Made by a program: the position numbers and the translations under genes. The notes below the pieces were generated by a model. It saw only the letters and a program-made list of their open reading frames with translations, ran no database searches and was not told where the DNA came from. Shown here piece after piece: positions 1 through 10,761 of a DNA stretch of 64,000 nt; the first letter of the stretch is position 1; each line of letters opens with the position of its first letter. The stretch comes from Pedobacter sp. ISL-64 (GTDB lineage Bacteria; Bacteroidota; Bacteroidia; Sphingobacteriales; Sphingobacteriaceae), in contig NZ_JAGGPU010000006.1 of NCBI RefSeq assembly GCF_018613605.1, forward strand, positions 726,411 to 790,410. The letters run 5' to 3'.

Positions 1-4
1 TCAT
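1..4 (-). CDS. Possible start of a SusD-like gene, cut by the window edge
   Basis: Read on the minus strand, an ATG begins at position 4, 25 nt after the stop of the SusC-like gene. SusC genes are nearly always followed at short distance by their SusD lipoprotein partner, so this is where that gene would start. Only one codon is visible, so this rests on position and family habit alone. Confidence 0.25.
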
Positions 5-29
5 GTTATTTCTTTCTAATTGTTAAGGG

Positions 30-3000
30 TTATAAGGTAAGTTTCAAACTAAAATCAACAGATCTTGATGTTGGCGTTGAGAACGAATAAATCCCTTGCG
101 AACCATTTGATGAACCAAATGAACTTACTTCCGGATCTCCACCAGTAAAGTGTGGCGCGTAAATCCAAAGGTTTCGTCCGGTTACCTGAAATCCGATGGT
201 TTTGAAAGGTGTTTTTTGTAACCAGCCCGGTTTAACGTTATAACCCAAACTTACATTTCGCAATTTAACATAGGTTCCATCCTGAATTACTGATTCGAGA
301 ACACTGTTAGCACGTTGATAATAAGCTTGTCCTGTAGCTGAAACCGTATTTGGCAAGCCTGTTGTGGCATTTACACCCTCAACTATACGTGGTCCACGAT
401 CTTCGGTAACTTTAGGTGTACCATAAAAATAGCCATAACCATCTACGTTATTCTGAATATCTCCACCCTTTTTCATATCAAAAGAGAAACTAAGCGTAAA
501 CTGCTTATACTTGAAATTATTAACAATACCGCCCATCCAATCCGGATTAATATCTCCAACTATACCTTGCTCATCGGCGGCAAAAGGAAGGCCTCCATCA
601 TCAGTAAGCAACTGGCCAGCCGCATTTCTGGCATACCGGGTACCATAAATTACACCGTAAGGCTGGTTAACAAAAATAAAGGTGAAACCATTGCCAACCT
701 GTTTCAGGTCTTTGTAAATAGAAAGCACTTTGTTTCTGATTCTGCTGTAGTTTATCGTTAAATCCCAGCTAAAATCCGGGGTCGAAACTGGTTTCGCATT
801 TAACAGAACCTCTATGCCGCGGTTGCGCATAGCTGCAGAATTTACACTGGTTGCGTTAAAACCTGTAGATGGCGCCAAAGCCACCGACGGAATAATGCCA
901 TTTTTAGTCCGCTTATCGAAATAGGTAAGCTCAATGCCTAATCGGTTTTTAAAGAAACCGGTTTCTAATCCAACTTCAAACTCGTTAATACGTTCATTTT
1001 TCAGGTTTGGATCGCTAAGTACCTGGCTGATTAAGAAACCCGATTGTCCCTGATAAGGAAAGGTAGTATTTCTAATCGTTTGCGATTCGTAGGGAGTAAG
1101 CAAACTATATGGACCTATGCTTGCATTACCTACCGTACTGTAAGAAAGCCTTAACTTACCAAAGTTCATCACTTCAGAAAGGCCGTTAGAAAAGAAATTA
1201 GAGAAAATAAAACTTGTTGCAGCCGAACCGTATGGATAAAATCTGTTGTCTTTAGCCAAAACCGAAGTACCATCGTATCTGCCTGTTAAAGACAAGATAA
1301 TGAACTTTTTATAATCGATATTAGATTGCAGATAAAAGCCTATTTTCCGTGTAAGGTAACTGGTTTCTGTAAATTTAACAGTCGAGGCAGAACCGATATT
1401 ATTAAAACCTGGAATCGTGATTCCTAAGCCATTGGCATAGCCATTTTGCGAATATGTTGAAATGAGGTTGTTACCCAGTAAGGCTTCGACATTAAAATCA
1501 CCAAAACTTTTGTTGGCGTTCAGTATCAGATCATTATTATACTGTCTGAAATTGGTATTGTTATTTACAATTCTTCCGTTAGGATTAGAGACCGACAGTA
1601 AAGACTCGGTGTATTTACCTTGTTCTACGTAAACATCGGCTCCAAAACGCTCAGTAATGGTTAACCAGTTTAAGGGTTTATAATCGGCTGTAAATGTTGG
1701 CAGAAAACGGTTCACAACTGATGTATTGCTAATATTATCTAACACCCAGTAAGGATTATTGCGCGAGAAACGATATAAACGCTGACTTCCATCAGGGTTT
1801 ACCGAAGGTTGCAGGTCGTAAGAAACTGGGGCAGAAAAAATGGTCCACACCGGACTTTCCAAGGCATAACCTTCAGGTAGCCGACGGTTTTTGGTATTGG
1901 CATAATTTAAGGAGAAAGTAACATTCAGATCCTTAACAATTTGTGTGGTGAATTTACCAAAAACGGTATTCCGGTCGAACGAAGTGCTAGGTACCGTTCC
2001 ATCCTGCGCAAAATTGGTATACGATATAAAATAAGAGTTGTAAGCTCCACCTCCATTTATGGCTACTGTGTTAGTATATGTTTTTCCGGTTTTAAAGAAT
2101 AAATCAGACTGATCATATACCTGTGCAGGCTGGCCGTTAATTTTTAAGGTATCCATTCTTGCTCCCCACGATGTACTTGTTTTTTGGTTCACACCATCAA
2201 AATATACGCCATTTGAGCCAAGAGAATATTTATTCTGAATTTCTGGCAACAGCGGTTTCTCCATTGAAAAAGAAGAAGAAAAGCTAATACCAGGCTTTTT
2301 ATTCAGGCTACCTGCTTTTGTTGTGATAATAATTACTCCTTTTGCACCATCAGATCCATATAACGCTGTTGCAGCACCACCTTTTAACACGTTAATGCTT
2401 TCAATAATATTAGGATCAAGATCGGCAATACGGTTTGTACCTGGACCCGAGTTGAGGTTACCAGTTTCATCATTATTAACCGGAATACCATCAATTACCA
2501 TCAAAGCCTCATTGTTACCATAAAGGGAGTTTGCACCCCTGATTACAATACGCGATGAACTACCCGGTGTACCCGACGAACTTGTAATTTGCACACCAGA
2601 AACTTTACCTGCCAATGCGTTTACCAGGTTAGGCTCTTTCGACTGGGTAATCTGATCGCCTTTTACCTCCTGCGAGCTGTAGGTTAAATTTCGCTTATCA
2701 CGTTTCACCCCTAAGGCAGTTACTACAATCTCATTCAGGCTTTGCTGGTCTTCACTTAATGTTATGGTTATGTTGCTTTGCCCGCTATAAGCAAATTCTT
2801 TGGTTGTATAACCAATTCCACTAAAAACCAGTGTAGCTGGATTTGCACTTTTAATTGAAAAGATCCCTTTCGCATCGGAAGAGGTGCCAATAGCCGTTCC
2901 TTTAACTTTTACCGATATGCCTGGGATTGGCAGCCCCGACGCATCTGTAATTTTGCCGCTAATTAGCGACGTTTGACCATAAATCTGCATGCAACAGAGC

Positions 3001-3038
3001 ATAGTCAAAATGAACAAAGTAATCTTTAATCTGGTCAT
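30..3038 (-). CDS. SusC/RagA-type TonB-linked outer-membrane receptor
   Basis: This 1002-residue protein is a TonB-dependent outer-membrane transporter of the SusC type. Such proteins import oligosaccharides or peptides together with a SusD surface lipoprotein. A signal peptide covers about residues 1-22. It is followed by a carboxypeptidase-regulatory-like beta-sandwich (about 25-105), a plug domain with the conserved GVIIITTK stretch (about 120-240) and a C-terminal beta-barrel ending in the typical aromatic/hydrophobic strand. I chose the ATG at 3038: the upstream in-frame TTG lies next to the likely -7 promoter element. The substrate cannot be read from sequence, and no glycosidase lies directly beside it. 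Confidence 0.93.
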   Translation of the reverse strand: MTRLKITLFILTMLCCMQIYGQTSLISGKITDASGLPIPGISVKVKGTAIGTSSDAKGIFSIKSANPATLVFSGIGYTTKEFAYSGQSNITITLSEDQQSLNEIVVTALGVKRDKRNLTYSSQEVKGDQITQSKEPNLVNALAGKVSGVQITSSSGTPGSSSRIVIRGANSLYGNNEALMVIDGIPVNNDETGNLNSGPGTNRIADLDPNIIESINVLKGGAATALYGSDGAKGVIIITTKAGSLNKKPGISFSSSFSMEKPLLPEIQNKYSLGSNGVYFDGVNQKTSTSWGARMDTLKINGQPAQVYDQSDLFFKTGKTYTNTVAINGGGAYNSYFISYTNFAQDGTVPSTSFDRNTVFGKFTTQIVKDLNVTFSLNYANTKNRRLPEGYALESPVWTIFSAPVSYDLQPSVNPDGSQRLYRFSRNNPYWVLDNISNTSVVNRFLPTFTADYKPLNWLTITERFGADVYVEQGKYTESLLSVSNPNGRIVNNNTNFRQYNNDLILNANKSFGDFNVEALLGNNLISTYSQNGYANGLGITIPGFNNIGSASTVKFTETSYLTRKIGFYLQSNIDYKKFIILSLTGRYDGTSVLAKDNRFYPYGSAATSFIFSNFFSNGLSEVMNFGKLRLSYSTVGNASIGPYSLLTPYESQTIRNTTFPYQGQSGFLISQVLSDPNLKNERINEFEVGLETGFFKNRLGIELTYFDKRTKNGIIPSVALAPSTGFNATSVNSAAMRNRGIEVLLNAKPVSTPDFSWDLTINYSRIRNKVLSIYKDLKQVGNGFTFIFVNQPYGVIYGTRYARNAAGQLLTDDGGLPFAADEQGIVGDINPDWMGGIVNNFKYKQFTLSFSFDMKKGGDIQNNVDGYGYFYGTPKVTEDRGPRIVEGVNATTGLPNTVSATGQAYYQRANSVLESVIQDGTYVKLRNVSLGYNVKPGWLQKTPFKTIGFQVTGRNLWIYAPHFTGGDPEVSSFGSSNGSQGIYSFSTPTSRSVDFSLKLTL

Positions 3039-3065
3039 TGTATTCAGTTTAGTTAGTAATATGAC

Positions 3066-3073
3066 CAAAATTA
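3066..3073 (-). promoter_or_regulatory. Candidate -7 element (TAATTTTG) for the SusC gene
   Basis: On the minus strand TAATTTTG matches the Bacteroidota TAnnTTTG element and sits 27 nt before the ATG at 3038. No good TTG -33 box is visible at 19-21 nt spacing. I see nothing else in the 3039-3351 gap. Confidence 0.35.
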
Positions 3074-3351
3074 GGTTTATAAGAAGCCAGATAGAACGAT
3101 GATTTTAACACGTATTAACCAGAAATTAACGCAAATGTTACAATCGTCGTAAATACGTTAATAAATTGTGATTTGTTTAACCGAATCAAACAAAATTTCG
3201 AACTATGGAGCCGATATTGAAGTAATTTGTTGGGTGTTTAGGCTTTCCGCCCCTCAACTGATTGTTTGTCCGCACTAACCAGATTTTCAGCACCGGTTTC
3301 GGCTGGTTAAGCGATAGCATAAAGAGTGTTGTCTTACACTATTTTCCTTGC

Positions 3352-5778
3352 CTACTGCCTTTTTACCGTTATTTCCTGCTCGCCATAAACCACACCATTA
3401 TCAGTTACACCCTGTACAATAATTTTAAACTTTCCGGTAATATCACCAGTATTGAAATTCAAAGGGGTTTCGCCATTTACAAGCACCTGGTAGTTCCAAT
3501 AAACCGTATCAAAGTTAATGGGTTCATTTTTGTTCAACACATCCGACACGTAAAACTCTTTAGGCAGGTTAATCCCTTTTAATATCACCAGATTCGATTT
3601 GAGCTCATCATCTGTGCAGCCATGGTAAACAACTGAACCACCTGCCCTGCCATCTCTATAAGTTTTACCTTTAACAGGCTCATGGCTGTCAAAATCACCA
3701 AAATGATTCGGGCAATTTAAAATATTGTACTTGCAAACATAATCGCCACACCTGTTATATCCTCTCCTAACCAAACTGTTACTGCTATCCTTGGTTTTAT
3801 TAATTACCACATCTTTCAGTTTAATGCCTGCAACAGCGGTCATACTTTGGGTATTTTCGTCAGCTACGGCAGTTTTATTTACCTGCTGCACAAAATCCTG
3901 CAGACCTAGGTAAGTTTTAATATCATTTTGTGGCTCGTTAATCTTTAGCTCGTAGTTTTCATGTTTGACGGTAACTATACTTAACCACACATTGGGCTTG
4001 GCTTCTTTGGTAAGCAGACTAGCAAAAGGGATACTAAACTTACCGCTGCTATCGGTACTTAAAAAATTTATGTTAGTGCCAGCAATGGTACTTAAACTCA
4101 TAGGGCCTGTTAAAGACTTCTTTTTCCGGGTTATATTTCCGTTATACTCCAGACTTGAAAGTACGTTAACAATTTCGCGCTTATCCAATTCTACTTCGGG
4201 CCATTTATACTTCCGCCATCCCTTTACCAAAAGCACATCGTTTAAATAGTTTTTATCTGCATATTTCAGTCCAAAACTATTGTTTGGGAAATCGGTCAGG
4301 TTATTGTTTAAGTAATAGGCATCAACAATGGTGTTATTATTAGACGGCAACAGCCGGTTTGCCCGCACGCAGGCAATCGAAACCAACCCGCTTAGAGGTG
4401 TATTCACCTTGTCAGTTATTTTCAGTTTTAGGTTTACTTGTCCGCGTGTTTGATATTCGCTTTTATCAGGCTCAACCATAACCTGGTTAATCCTGTCATA
4501 ATGCGCAAAAAAGATTCTTTCCGCAAGGGGCTTGTAGTTACTATCTAAAACAGTTATAGTGTGCAATCCAACGGGCACCGAATCTAAATTAAACCTGATG
4601 TTTTGCATTTTACCAGCTTTTAAAGCTAAAGTGGTCTGTAAAAAAATATCCGAAAAATTATGTACCAGCACATGCACGTTAGCATTAACATTAGCTTCGA
4701 GCTGAGTTTTAAATTCATCATTACCAATGGCCGATGGCGTACTCAAAGCCACACCTTTATTTAGGGCAAGCGGTAAATGGTAAGACATAGCCTGCTGGCC
4801 ATTTACCAGTAACTTTACGATATAGTGTTTTAATGATTTTGGCATGAGATAAAAAGCGCCAATGCCCATCGAACTGGTAGCAATGGTATCAACTGCGGCA
4901 TTATCTTCATATAATACCCCTCGCGCCTTTATACCAGCCCCAGTTCCATCTTTTATCTCAAACCCCACTTTGCTCATTAAATCAGTAATCAGGTAGCCAC
5001 CTTCCGGATAGAAACCTACTTGGTATTTTGGGCTATTCCTTATTGGAAGCTCAAATTTAACGTAGCGATTATGATTTCCCTTCTTAATGCTTATGGTTAA
5101 CAGGTTGTTTGCCGCTGTAACTTTATCTGCAGGATAGTCGATCATCAATTCTCCAATGACACTGCTTTTGCCTGCCGCCGACTTTAAAACCTGTTTATCG
5201 CGTCCAATCTGATATTTGATTTGAGCATCTTCTACAAACCGGTTTTCACTTGTTAAAATTTTCAATAAAACGGTACCATTGCCCGTACGTTCATCATAAG
5301 GCTTAATTATAGATACCTAATCTACCAAAGGGCTTAATGTAGTCGATTTAATAGTAATGGTCTGAATAAATTCGGCATCGCACTTACCGTTTAAGGTGAT
5401 GTTGGTATTGACTACAAAACGGTAAGCGCCTTCCGGCAACGAATCGGGGAGATTCAATGCACCATAACAAAACCCCTTATCCATTAAAAACTTTCCCTGG
5501 TATACCACGCTGCTATCTCTGTTGTGCACCAGCGATAAGTATAGGGTATGGTATTGTTTTATATCGGTTACCGTTTTAAGCAGGTAAGCGGTAAACCAAA
5601 CCTGATCGTTATTGGTGTATACATTCTTATCAAAATGTACAAAGAGGTTCGAATGGGCAGTACTTAAACCATAATTGTTCAGGTTTGTAGCTACACTATC
5701 GAGTTTATGGTCTTGTGCCTTTGTAGATACACAAAGCAGCACCAATAAAAAAGTAATTAACCGGGACGTTGAAAGCAT
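3352..5778 (-). pseudogene. Macroglobulin-like (MG2-type) surface protein gene interrupted by one in-frame TAG
   Basis: Two reading frames, 5317-5778 (153 residues) and 3352-5265 (637 residues), lie in the same frame. They are separated only by a TAG at 5317-5319 and 17 sense codons. Translated through the stop they give one protein of about 808 residues with a signal peptide (about 1-21). An N-terminal beta-sandwich has the FDKNVYTNNDQVWF pattern seen in MG2/alpha-2-macroglobulin-like Bacteroidota proteins, and more Ig-like repeats follow. No frameshift is needed. The second piece has only a TTG start and no signal peptide, so it is unlikely to be a separate gene. It is either a recent nonsense mutation or a base-call error. 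The exact function is unknown; relatives are surface proteins often found near TonB receptors. Confidence 0.8.
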
Positions 5779-5819
5779 AGCGCATGTATGCTTAAAAATC
5801 AGCTTTTTATTTTAATTAT

Positions 5820-7658
5820 TCAACTAATTATTCCATATAGGCTTCCACCCTTTTGAGCCAAAACATCCAGCTTTTTTTCCACAGCCTCATCTTTGATCAA
5901 TTCAGGTGCGTGGTGGGGCTTTTTCCTTGCGTCAATAATCAACGAACCTTTACAGCCCCAGTGTTTATTAATGGTAAAATCGTTGATACCATATATATCA
6001 GCCGCCGGGTTGCTCCTTGTAAAAGCTACCCAAACCAGGTTATCAATATTGGCAGCCGTAAATTCTGCATCATCAGCCAATATAATTAAAGGTAAGCCAG
6101 ATAAATCCTGATCAATCAAAGCCATATTCAATAAAGCAATTTCCGCGGCTGTTTTCTCCGGATTTAAATATTTGTCACTTTCTAAAACCAAAACCCCTGG
6201 AATGGCTATTTTCGGCTGATAAAATCCATCGCTCAATTTCAGTCCTTCAGGAGTCTTATTCCAAAGTTCACGCTGCTTATCTCCTGCTGCAGCAATTACT
6301 ACCTTCGATCCGCTGTTTAATCCATCGCCGCTATAATCAAGTGTATCAATTGTAGTATTGGTATAAAAATGAACATCCCTCGTTAAATCGATCCGTTCCA
6401 AAATATGGGTAAGAAATGCTTCAATATGGTGTGTGCTTAAATGCTGATTATCTTCTTTGGCTGCAATAAACAGGTATTTAGCCAGACTCAATTGGTTTTT
6501 TCCCAGTATATGGTTCGCTATGGTTAATATTTCCTGAGGTCTGCGCGCTTTTAAATATGGGGTATAACGCTCACTACCGATGGCAAAGAGCAAAGGGTGA
6601 ACGCCAGCCGCATCAACCGCATGAACTTCTTTTAAACCATGTATTTCCTGTGGTATGGCCGAGCCTGTAATTTCATGGATCAAAGCCCCAAAACTGGTAT
6701 CCTCCTGTGGCGGACGGCCAACAACCGTGAAGGACCAAATGGCATCCTTTTTATGATATACGTTGTGCACTTTCATCAAAGGAAAAGGATGCGTTAAACT
6801 GTAATACCCCAAATGATCGCCAAAAGGCCCTTCTGGCTTATTTTCATTTGGGTAAACCGTTCCGGTAATAATAAAATCGGCATCTGCAGAAATGCAAAAA
6901 CCTTCATCATCATAAAAATAACGGAAACGCCTATCGCCCAATGCACCTGCAAATGTCATTTCCGATAATCCTTCCGGTAAAGGCATCACTGCTGCTAAAG
7001 GATGTGATGGAGGTCCGCCAACAAAAATGCTTACTTTTAAGGGTTGGCCTAGTGCATTGGCTTTAGATTGGTGTACGCCAATCCCCCTATGGATCTGATA
7101 GTGCAACCCGATCTCCTGATCCTGGATATAATCGTTCCCCCCCAATTGGATGCGATACATGCCTAAATTTGCATTTAAAACGCCTGGTTTATCTATATCT
7201 TCAGTATAAACCTGCGGCATGGTAACAAAAGGGCCACCATCCATAGGCCAGTTTACAATTTGTGGTAACTGACTGATACTTGTTTTTAAAAATTTGCTTT
7301 TTGCAGAAGGTGTTTTAAGTGGCAAGGCCGATAAAGCCGACATTACTGAACCCGCATATTTAAATGGATTTTTTAATGCTTTTATCGGATCATTCCTTAA
7401 TGATACCAGCTGTTGTACTTTTGGTAAAGTATCTCTAAAAATAAATTTCGATCGCTCTAATGTCCCAAACAGGTTTGAAACAGCAGGAAAAAGACTTCCC
7501 TTAACTTTTTCGAATAGTATTGCTGGTCCTTTATTTTCGTAAACCCTTAAATGGATGGCTGCCATTTCTAAATAGGGATCTACTTCTTCTTTTATTCTGA
7601 TTAAATGACCGTACTTTTCGAGATCGGATACACATTCTGCTAAACTTTTGTATGCCAT
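5820..7658 (-). CDS. UbiD-family prenylated-FMN-dependent decarboxylase
   Basis: This 612-residue protein matches the UbiD family over its whole length. It starts with the typical MAYKSLAECVSDLEKYGHLI segment and contains the conserved GPFGDHLGYYS motif near the middle, part of the prFMN/metal site. UbiD enzymes non-oxidatively decarboxylate aromatic or unsaturated acids using prenylated FMN made by UbiX, which is also in this window at 31671-32240. In Bacteroidota, long UbiD proteins of about 600 residues are usually assigned to menaquinone synthesis; that substrate is an inference. The ATG at 7658 fits the family better than the upstream in-frame codons. Confidence 0.9.
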   Translation of the reverse strand: MAYKSLAECVSDLEKYGHLIRIKEEVDPYLEMAAIHLRVYENKGPAILFEKVKGSLFPAVSNLFGTLERSKFIFRDTLPKVQQLVSLRNDPIKALKNPFKYAGSVMSALSALPLKTPSAKSKFLKTSISQLPQIVNWPMDGGPFVTMPQVYTEDIDKPGVLNANLGMYRIQLGGNDYIQDQEIGLHYQIHRGIGVHQSKANALGQPLKVSIFVGGPPSHPLAAVMPLPEGLSEMTFAGALGDRRFRYFYDDEGFCISADADFIITGTVYPNENKPEGPFGDHLGYYSLTHPFPLMKVHNVYHKKDAIWSFTVVGRPPQEDTSFGALIHEITGSAIPQEIHGLKEVHAVDAAGVHPLLFAIGSERYTPYLKARRPQEILTIANHILGKNQLSLAKYLFIAAKEDNQHLSTHHIEAFLTHILERIDLTRDVHFYTNTTIDTLDYSGDGLNSGSKVVIAAAGDKQRELWNKTPEGLKLSDGFYQPKIAIPGVLVLESDKYLNPEKTAAEIALLNMALIDQDLSGLPLIILADDAEFTAANIDNLVWVAFTRSNPAADIYGINDFTINKHWGCKGSLIIDARKKPHHAPELIKDEAVEKKLDVLAQKGGSLYGIIS

Positions 7659-7694
7659 GCCCAAAGATAAATAATTAGATTTTCTCCGAAACAA

Positions 7695-7746
7695 AAAAGC
7701 CTCATATAAGCAGATTTTACAATAAAGCTACTTACATGAGGCTTTT
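7695..7746 (-). terminator. Rho-independent terminator after dps
   Basis: Inverted arms AAAAGCCTCAT (7695-7705) and ATGAGGCTTTT (7736-7746) form an 11-bp stem with a long loop. Read on the minus strand the stem ends in a T-run, as expected just downstream of dps. Confidence 0.75.
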
Positions 7747-7762
7747 AACCACCTAAATTATA

Positions 7763-8242
7763 TTATTTCTTTCCTGCGAAAGAGCGCAACATCCAGGTAT
7801 TTTTCTCTTTAAACTGCATAAAACGGTTAACCATATCGTTAGAACCATCATCTCCTGCCGCATCTGTAGCTTCTAAAAGTTCTCTTTCCAATTCGATCAA
7901 TGCAGCCATATCATCTAAAATGGCATCAACCATATCAAGATCTTTAAGGCCAATGGTATCAATTTCTTTAATTTTAGATTCTTTAATATAATCGGCAAAA
8001 CGGCTATGCGGTGCTTTACCCAAGGTTAATACACGCTCGGCTATCTCATCAATAGTTAATTGTGCATTGGTATATAATTCTTCAAACTTAACATGTAAAG
8101 TAAAAAAGTTCTGTCCTTTAATATTCCAGTGGCAACCTCTTAGTTTTTGATAATGAATGTGATAATTGGCCAAATAATCGTTTAAAAGATCTACAACTGG
8201 TTTAACTTCTTTTTCGTTTAAGCTTATTTCTTTAGCGTCCAT
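7763..8242 (-). CDS. dps: Dps-family ferritin-like DNA-protection protein
   Basis: The 159-residue protein has the four-helix Dps/ferritin-like fold pattern. The ferroxidase ligands are visible as HWNIKGQNFFTLHVKFEELY (about residues 40-59) with the following acidic helix TIDEIAERVLTLG. Dps proteins form dodecamers that oxidise and store iron using hydrogen peroxide and shield DNA in starvation or oxidative stress. The length is normal for the family. It is monocistronic, with its own terminator and a candidate promoter upstream. Confidence 0.93.
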   Translation of the reverse strand: MDAKEISLNEKEVKPVVDLLNDYLANYHIHYQKLRGCHWNIKGQNFFTLHVKFEELYTNAQLTIDEIAERVLTLGKAPHSRFADYIKESKIKEIDTIGLKDLDMVDAILDDMAALIELERELLEATDAAGDDGSNDMVNRFMQFKEKNTWMLRSFAGKK

Positions 8243-8286
8243 TTTTTTATTATTTATATTGTTTTTTTGATGTCAACGTAACAAAC

Positions 8287-8294
8287 CAAATTTA
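8287..8294 (-). promoter_or_regulatory. Candidate -7 element (TAAATTTG) of dps
   Basis: On the minus strand TAAATTTG matches TAnnTTTG, about 45 nt before the dps start. An 8-bp palindrome TTGCGCAA lies just upstream. No convincing -33 box was seen. The rest of the gap to 8527 is AT-rich without recognisable features. Confidence 0.4.
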
Positions 8295-8527
8295 TAAAAG
8301 TTTTGCGCAATTTTGTCTTTTGAACAATACGTTATTTATTAAATCGTTTAATATTCAACATTAAACGAAACAACCATTTTATAAACATTTGTTAATGAAT
8401 AGCATATCGAATTTACAAAGTTAAGGTCATCTTATTTTTACTTGAAAACGAACAGCTCAACTTAAGATGGTTAACAATATTATTCGTATAATTGCTCCCT
8501 TTGACTTAAAAATTTACATAAAAATAA

Positions 8528-10072
8528 ATGCATAAAATATATTTATCTGCTGTAGTGTTATTTGCCTTAAACATTGCAAATGCCAAAGCCAACACAGCAA
8601 GAGACTCTATCGGTGTAGAAAATAATAAAGGCAAAAAACTGATCGTTCACCAAACCGTAGCAAAAGACACTTATTATTCGATCGGGAGAAGGTATAATGT
8701 TTCGCCTAAAGATATCATGACCTTTAATGATAATAAATTCCTTCAGGTTGGGGTTATTATTAAGGTACCTACTAATGTTCCCTTTACAGCTACTGGCTCA
8801 TCGAATACTGCAACACCTGGCTCTTCAACTGCTAATGTTATAGAACATACTATAAAGCCAAAAGAAAACTTAAATATGTTGGCCGAAAAATATGGCACAA
8901 CCATCAATGAGATTAAAGCTTTAAATAACCTTAGCAGCAGTAATTTAAGCATCGGTCAGGTTTTAAAAATCCCTGCTAAAAATGGTGAACAAACTGCAAC
9001 AGCTCTTCCGGTAACGCCACCAGCGAAAAACAATACAGAAACGCCTCAAGCCAATACATCATCTGCTGATCAAACCATGATCGAGCATACTGTTGCGCCT
9101 AAGGAGTTTTTAGGCAAAATAGCCGAGAAATACGGCACTACTGTTGAAGAAGTAAAAAAAGCCAATAACCTTTCGGGAAACAACCTGCGTATTGGCCAGA
9201 AACTTAAAATTCCGGCAACGAAAAATATCGACGAGAATAAAGTAGTAGCTGCTGCCGAAGAAAAACCGATACAGGATAACAAATCTACAGACGCAGCAGG
9301 AACACATACTGTTTTAAGAAACGAAACTATCTTCACCATCGCTAAACAATACGGCATTACCGCTTACCAGATTAGAAAACTGAACGATTTGCCTGATAAC
9401 GCCATTACCATTGGACAGGTTTTAAAAGTACCGGGAGGGATTATTACAGATGTTCAGGTTCCGAAAGAAAAGCAGACAGAAGCCAAAGTAAAAGAGGTAG
9501 AAGCTAAAGTTAAAGAAGCACCAGCAGCAACAAGAGAAGAGAGTTTTATCCATACTGTAGCTACCGGTGAAAACATTTTTACCATTGCTAAAAAATATAA
9601 TTTAACCGCTTATCAGATCAGAACAGCAAACAAACTGGAGGATAATGCGATTAAAGTTGATCAGAAGCTGATTATCCCTAAACCACCACAACCAAAATCG
9701 GTAAATGATTTATCTAAAGAAGAACAGGAAAATGAACCAGACAGTACTATGGTTAAAGACCCTAAACTTCGTCGCGATCCAAGTGTATATGGTTTAAGCC
9801 AGATCGAAGAAAAAGGAACCGCTGTTTGGATTGCAGACCAAGATCTGGACGGGACAAAAATGTTGGTTTTACACCGTACGGCACCAGTGGGCAGGGTAAT
9901 TAAGATTACCAACCCAATGACTAACCGCACTACCTTTGCCAAAGTTGTTGGTAAATTTACAGAGAACGAATCCACAAAAGATGTTATAATTGTAATGACT
10001 AAAGCCGTAGCCGATTCACTGGGCGCTTTAGACAAACGTTTTTTTTGCAATTTAACATATAGTGCTCAATGA
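8528..10072 (+). CDS. Secreted multi-LysM peptidoglycan-binding protein with a barrel-like C-terminus
   Basis: This 514-residue exported protein has a signal peptide (about 1-22) and five LysM-like repeats, near residues 38-88, 107-154, 187-233, 259-305 and 340-387. Each shows the HTV...IAKKYG...LxIGQxLKIP pattern. LysM modules bind N-acetylglucosamine in peptidoglycan. The last 100 residues (from about 420) resemble a double-psi beta-barrel like that of RlpA (GTAVWIAD..., TNRTTFAKVVGKF), but no catalytic residues could be confirmed. It probably acts in the periplasm on cell-wall organisation. Its stop overlaps the uridine kinase start by 4 nt (ATGA), so the two are likely cotranscribed. Confidence 0.88.
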   Translation: MHKIYLSAVVLFALNIANAKANTARDSIGVENNKGKKLIVHQTVAKDTYYSIGRRYNVSPKDIMTFNDNKFLQVGVIIKVPTNVPFTATGSSNTATPGSSTANVIEHTIKPKENLNMLAEKYGTTINEIKALNNLSSSNLSIGQVLKIPAKNGEQTATALPVTPPAKNNTETPQANTSSADQTMIEHTVAPKEFLGKIAEKYGTTVEEVKKANNLSGNNLRIGQKLKIPATKNIDENKVVAAAEEKPIQDNKSTDAAGTHTVLRNETIFTIAKQYGITAYQIRKLNDLPDNAITIGQVLKVPGGIITDVQVPKEKQTEAKVKEVEAKVKEAPAATREESFIHTVATGENIFTIAKKYNLTAYQIRTANKLEDNAIKVDQKLIIPKPPQPKSVNDLSKEEQENEPDSTMVKDPKLRRDPSVYGLSQIEEKGTAVWIADQDLDGTKMLVLHRTAPVGRVIKITNPMTNRTTFAKVVGKFTENESTKDVIIVMTKAVADSLGALDKRFFCNLTYSAQ

Positions 10073-10719
10073 GTTTAAACAAAAAGCCATTTATAATTGG
10101 TATTGCCGGTGGTAGCGGATCGGGTAAAACATTTTTCTTAAACTGTTTTCTTCATCATTTTAAACAGGACGAAGTAACACTTGTATCGCAAGATGATTAT
10201 TATATCCCTGCGGGCGAGATGACACAGGAAGAGAACAAGTTATACAATTTCGACCTCCCATCTACCATTGATAGTGCGCAGTTTTTGAGAGACATTAAGC
10301 AATTAATGAGTGGTGAAGTTGTTTACAAAAAAGAATATAACTTCAATAACCCATTAGCCGTAGTTAAAATTTTAGAAATTAAATCGGCACCAATCATTAT
10401 TGTAGAAGGCCTTTTTATCCTCCACTTCAAAGAAATTGCCGCGCTGTTGGATCATGCCATTTTTGTTGATGCAGATGAACAGGTAGCTTTAGATCGCCGT
10501 ATAAAACGCGATGGCTTGGAACGTGGTTACCCTGAAGATGATGTATTGTACAAATGGCACAACCATGTAGTGCCAGCCTATAAAGAATATTTATTGCCAT
10601 ATCGCGAACAATGCAATAAGGTGGTGATGAATAACACCAACGAACCTGAAGAAATTATCGGTATCACAGAAGATATCTCCAACGATTTAAGAAATAGTAT
10701 TTTAGTAGATATAGCTTAA
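10069..10719 (+). CDS. udk: Uridine kinase
   Basis: The 216-residue protein is a P-loop nucleoside kinase that phosphorylates uridine and cytidine in pyrimidine salvage. The Walker A motif GGSGSGKT is at residues 12-19. The substrate-binding DDYY segment follows near residue 44, and the lid region RRIKRDGLERG near residue 145. Length and motif order fit the uridine kinase family. It is translationally coupled (4-nt overlap) to the LysM protein gene, an unusual pairing with no obvious functional link. Confidence 0.92.
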   Translation: MSLNKKPFIIGIAGGSGSGKTFFLNCFLHHFKQDEVTLVSQDDYYIPAGEMTQEENKLYNFDLPSTIDSAQFLRDIKQLMSGEVVYKKEYNFNNPLAVVKILEIKSAPIIIVEGLFILHFKEIAALLDHAIFVDADEQVALDRRIKRDGLERGYPEDDVLYKWHNHVVPAYKEYLLPYREQCNKVVMNNTNEPEEIIGITEDISNDLRNSILVDIA

Positions 10720-10761
10720 CTTTTTTGAATAACATTAAAGCAGCAATGACGACCGCGATAG

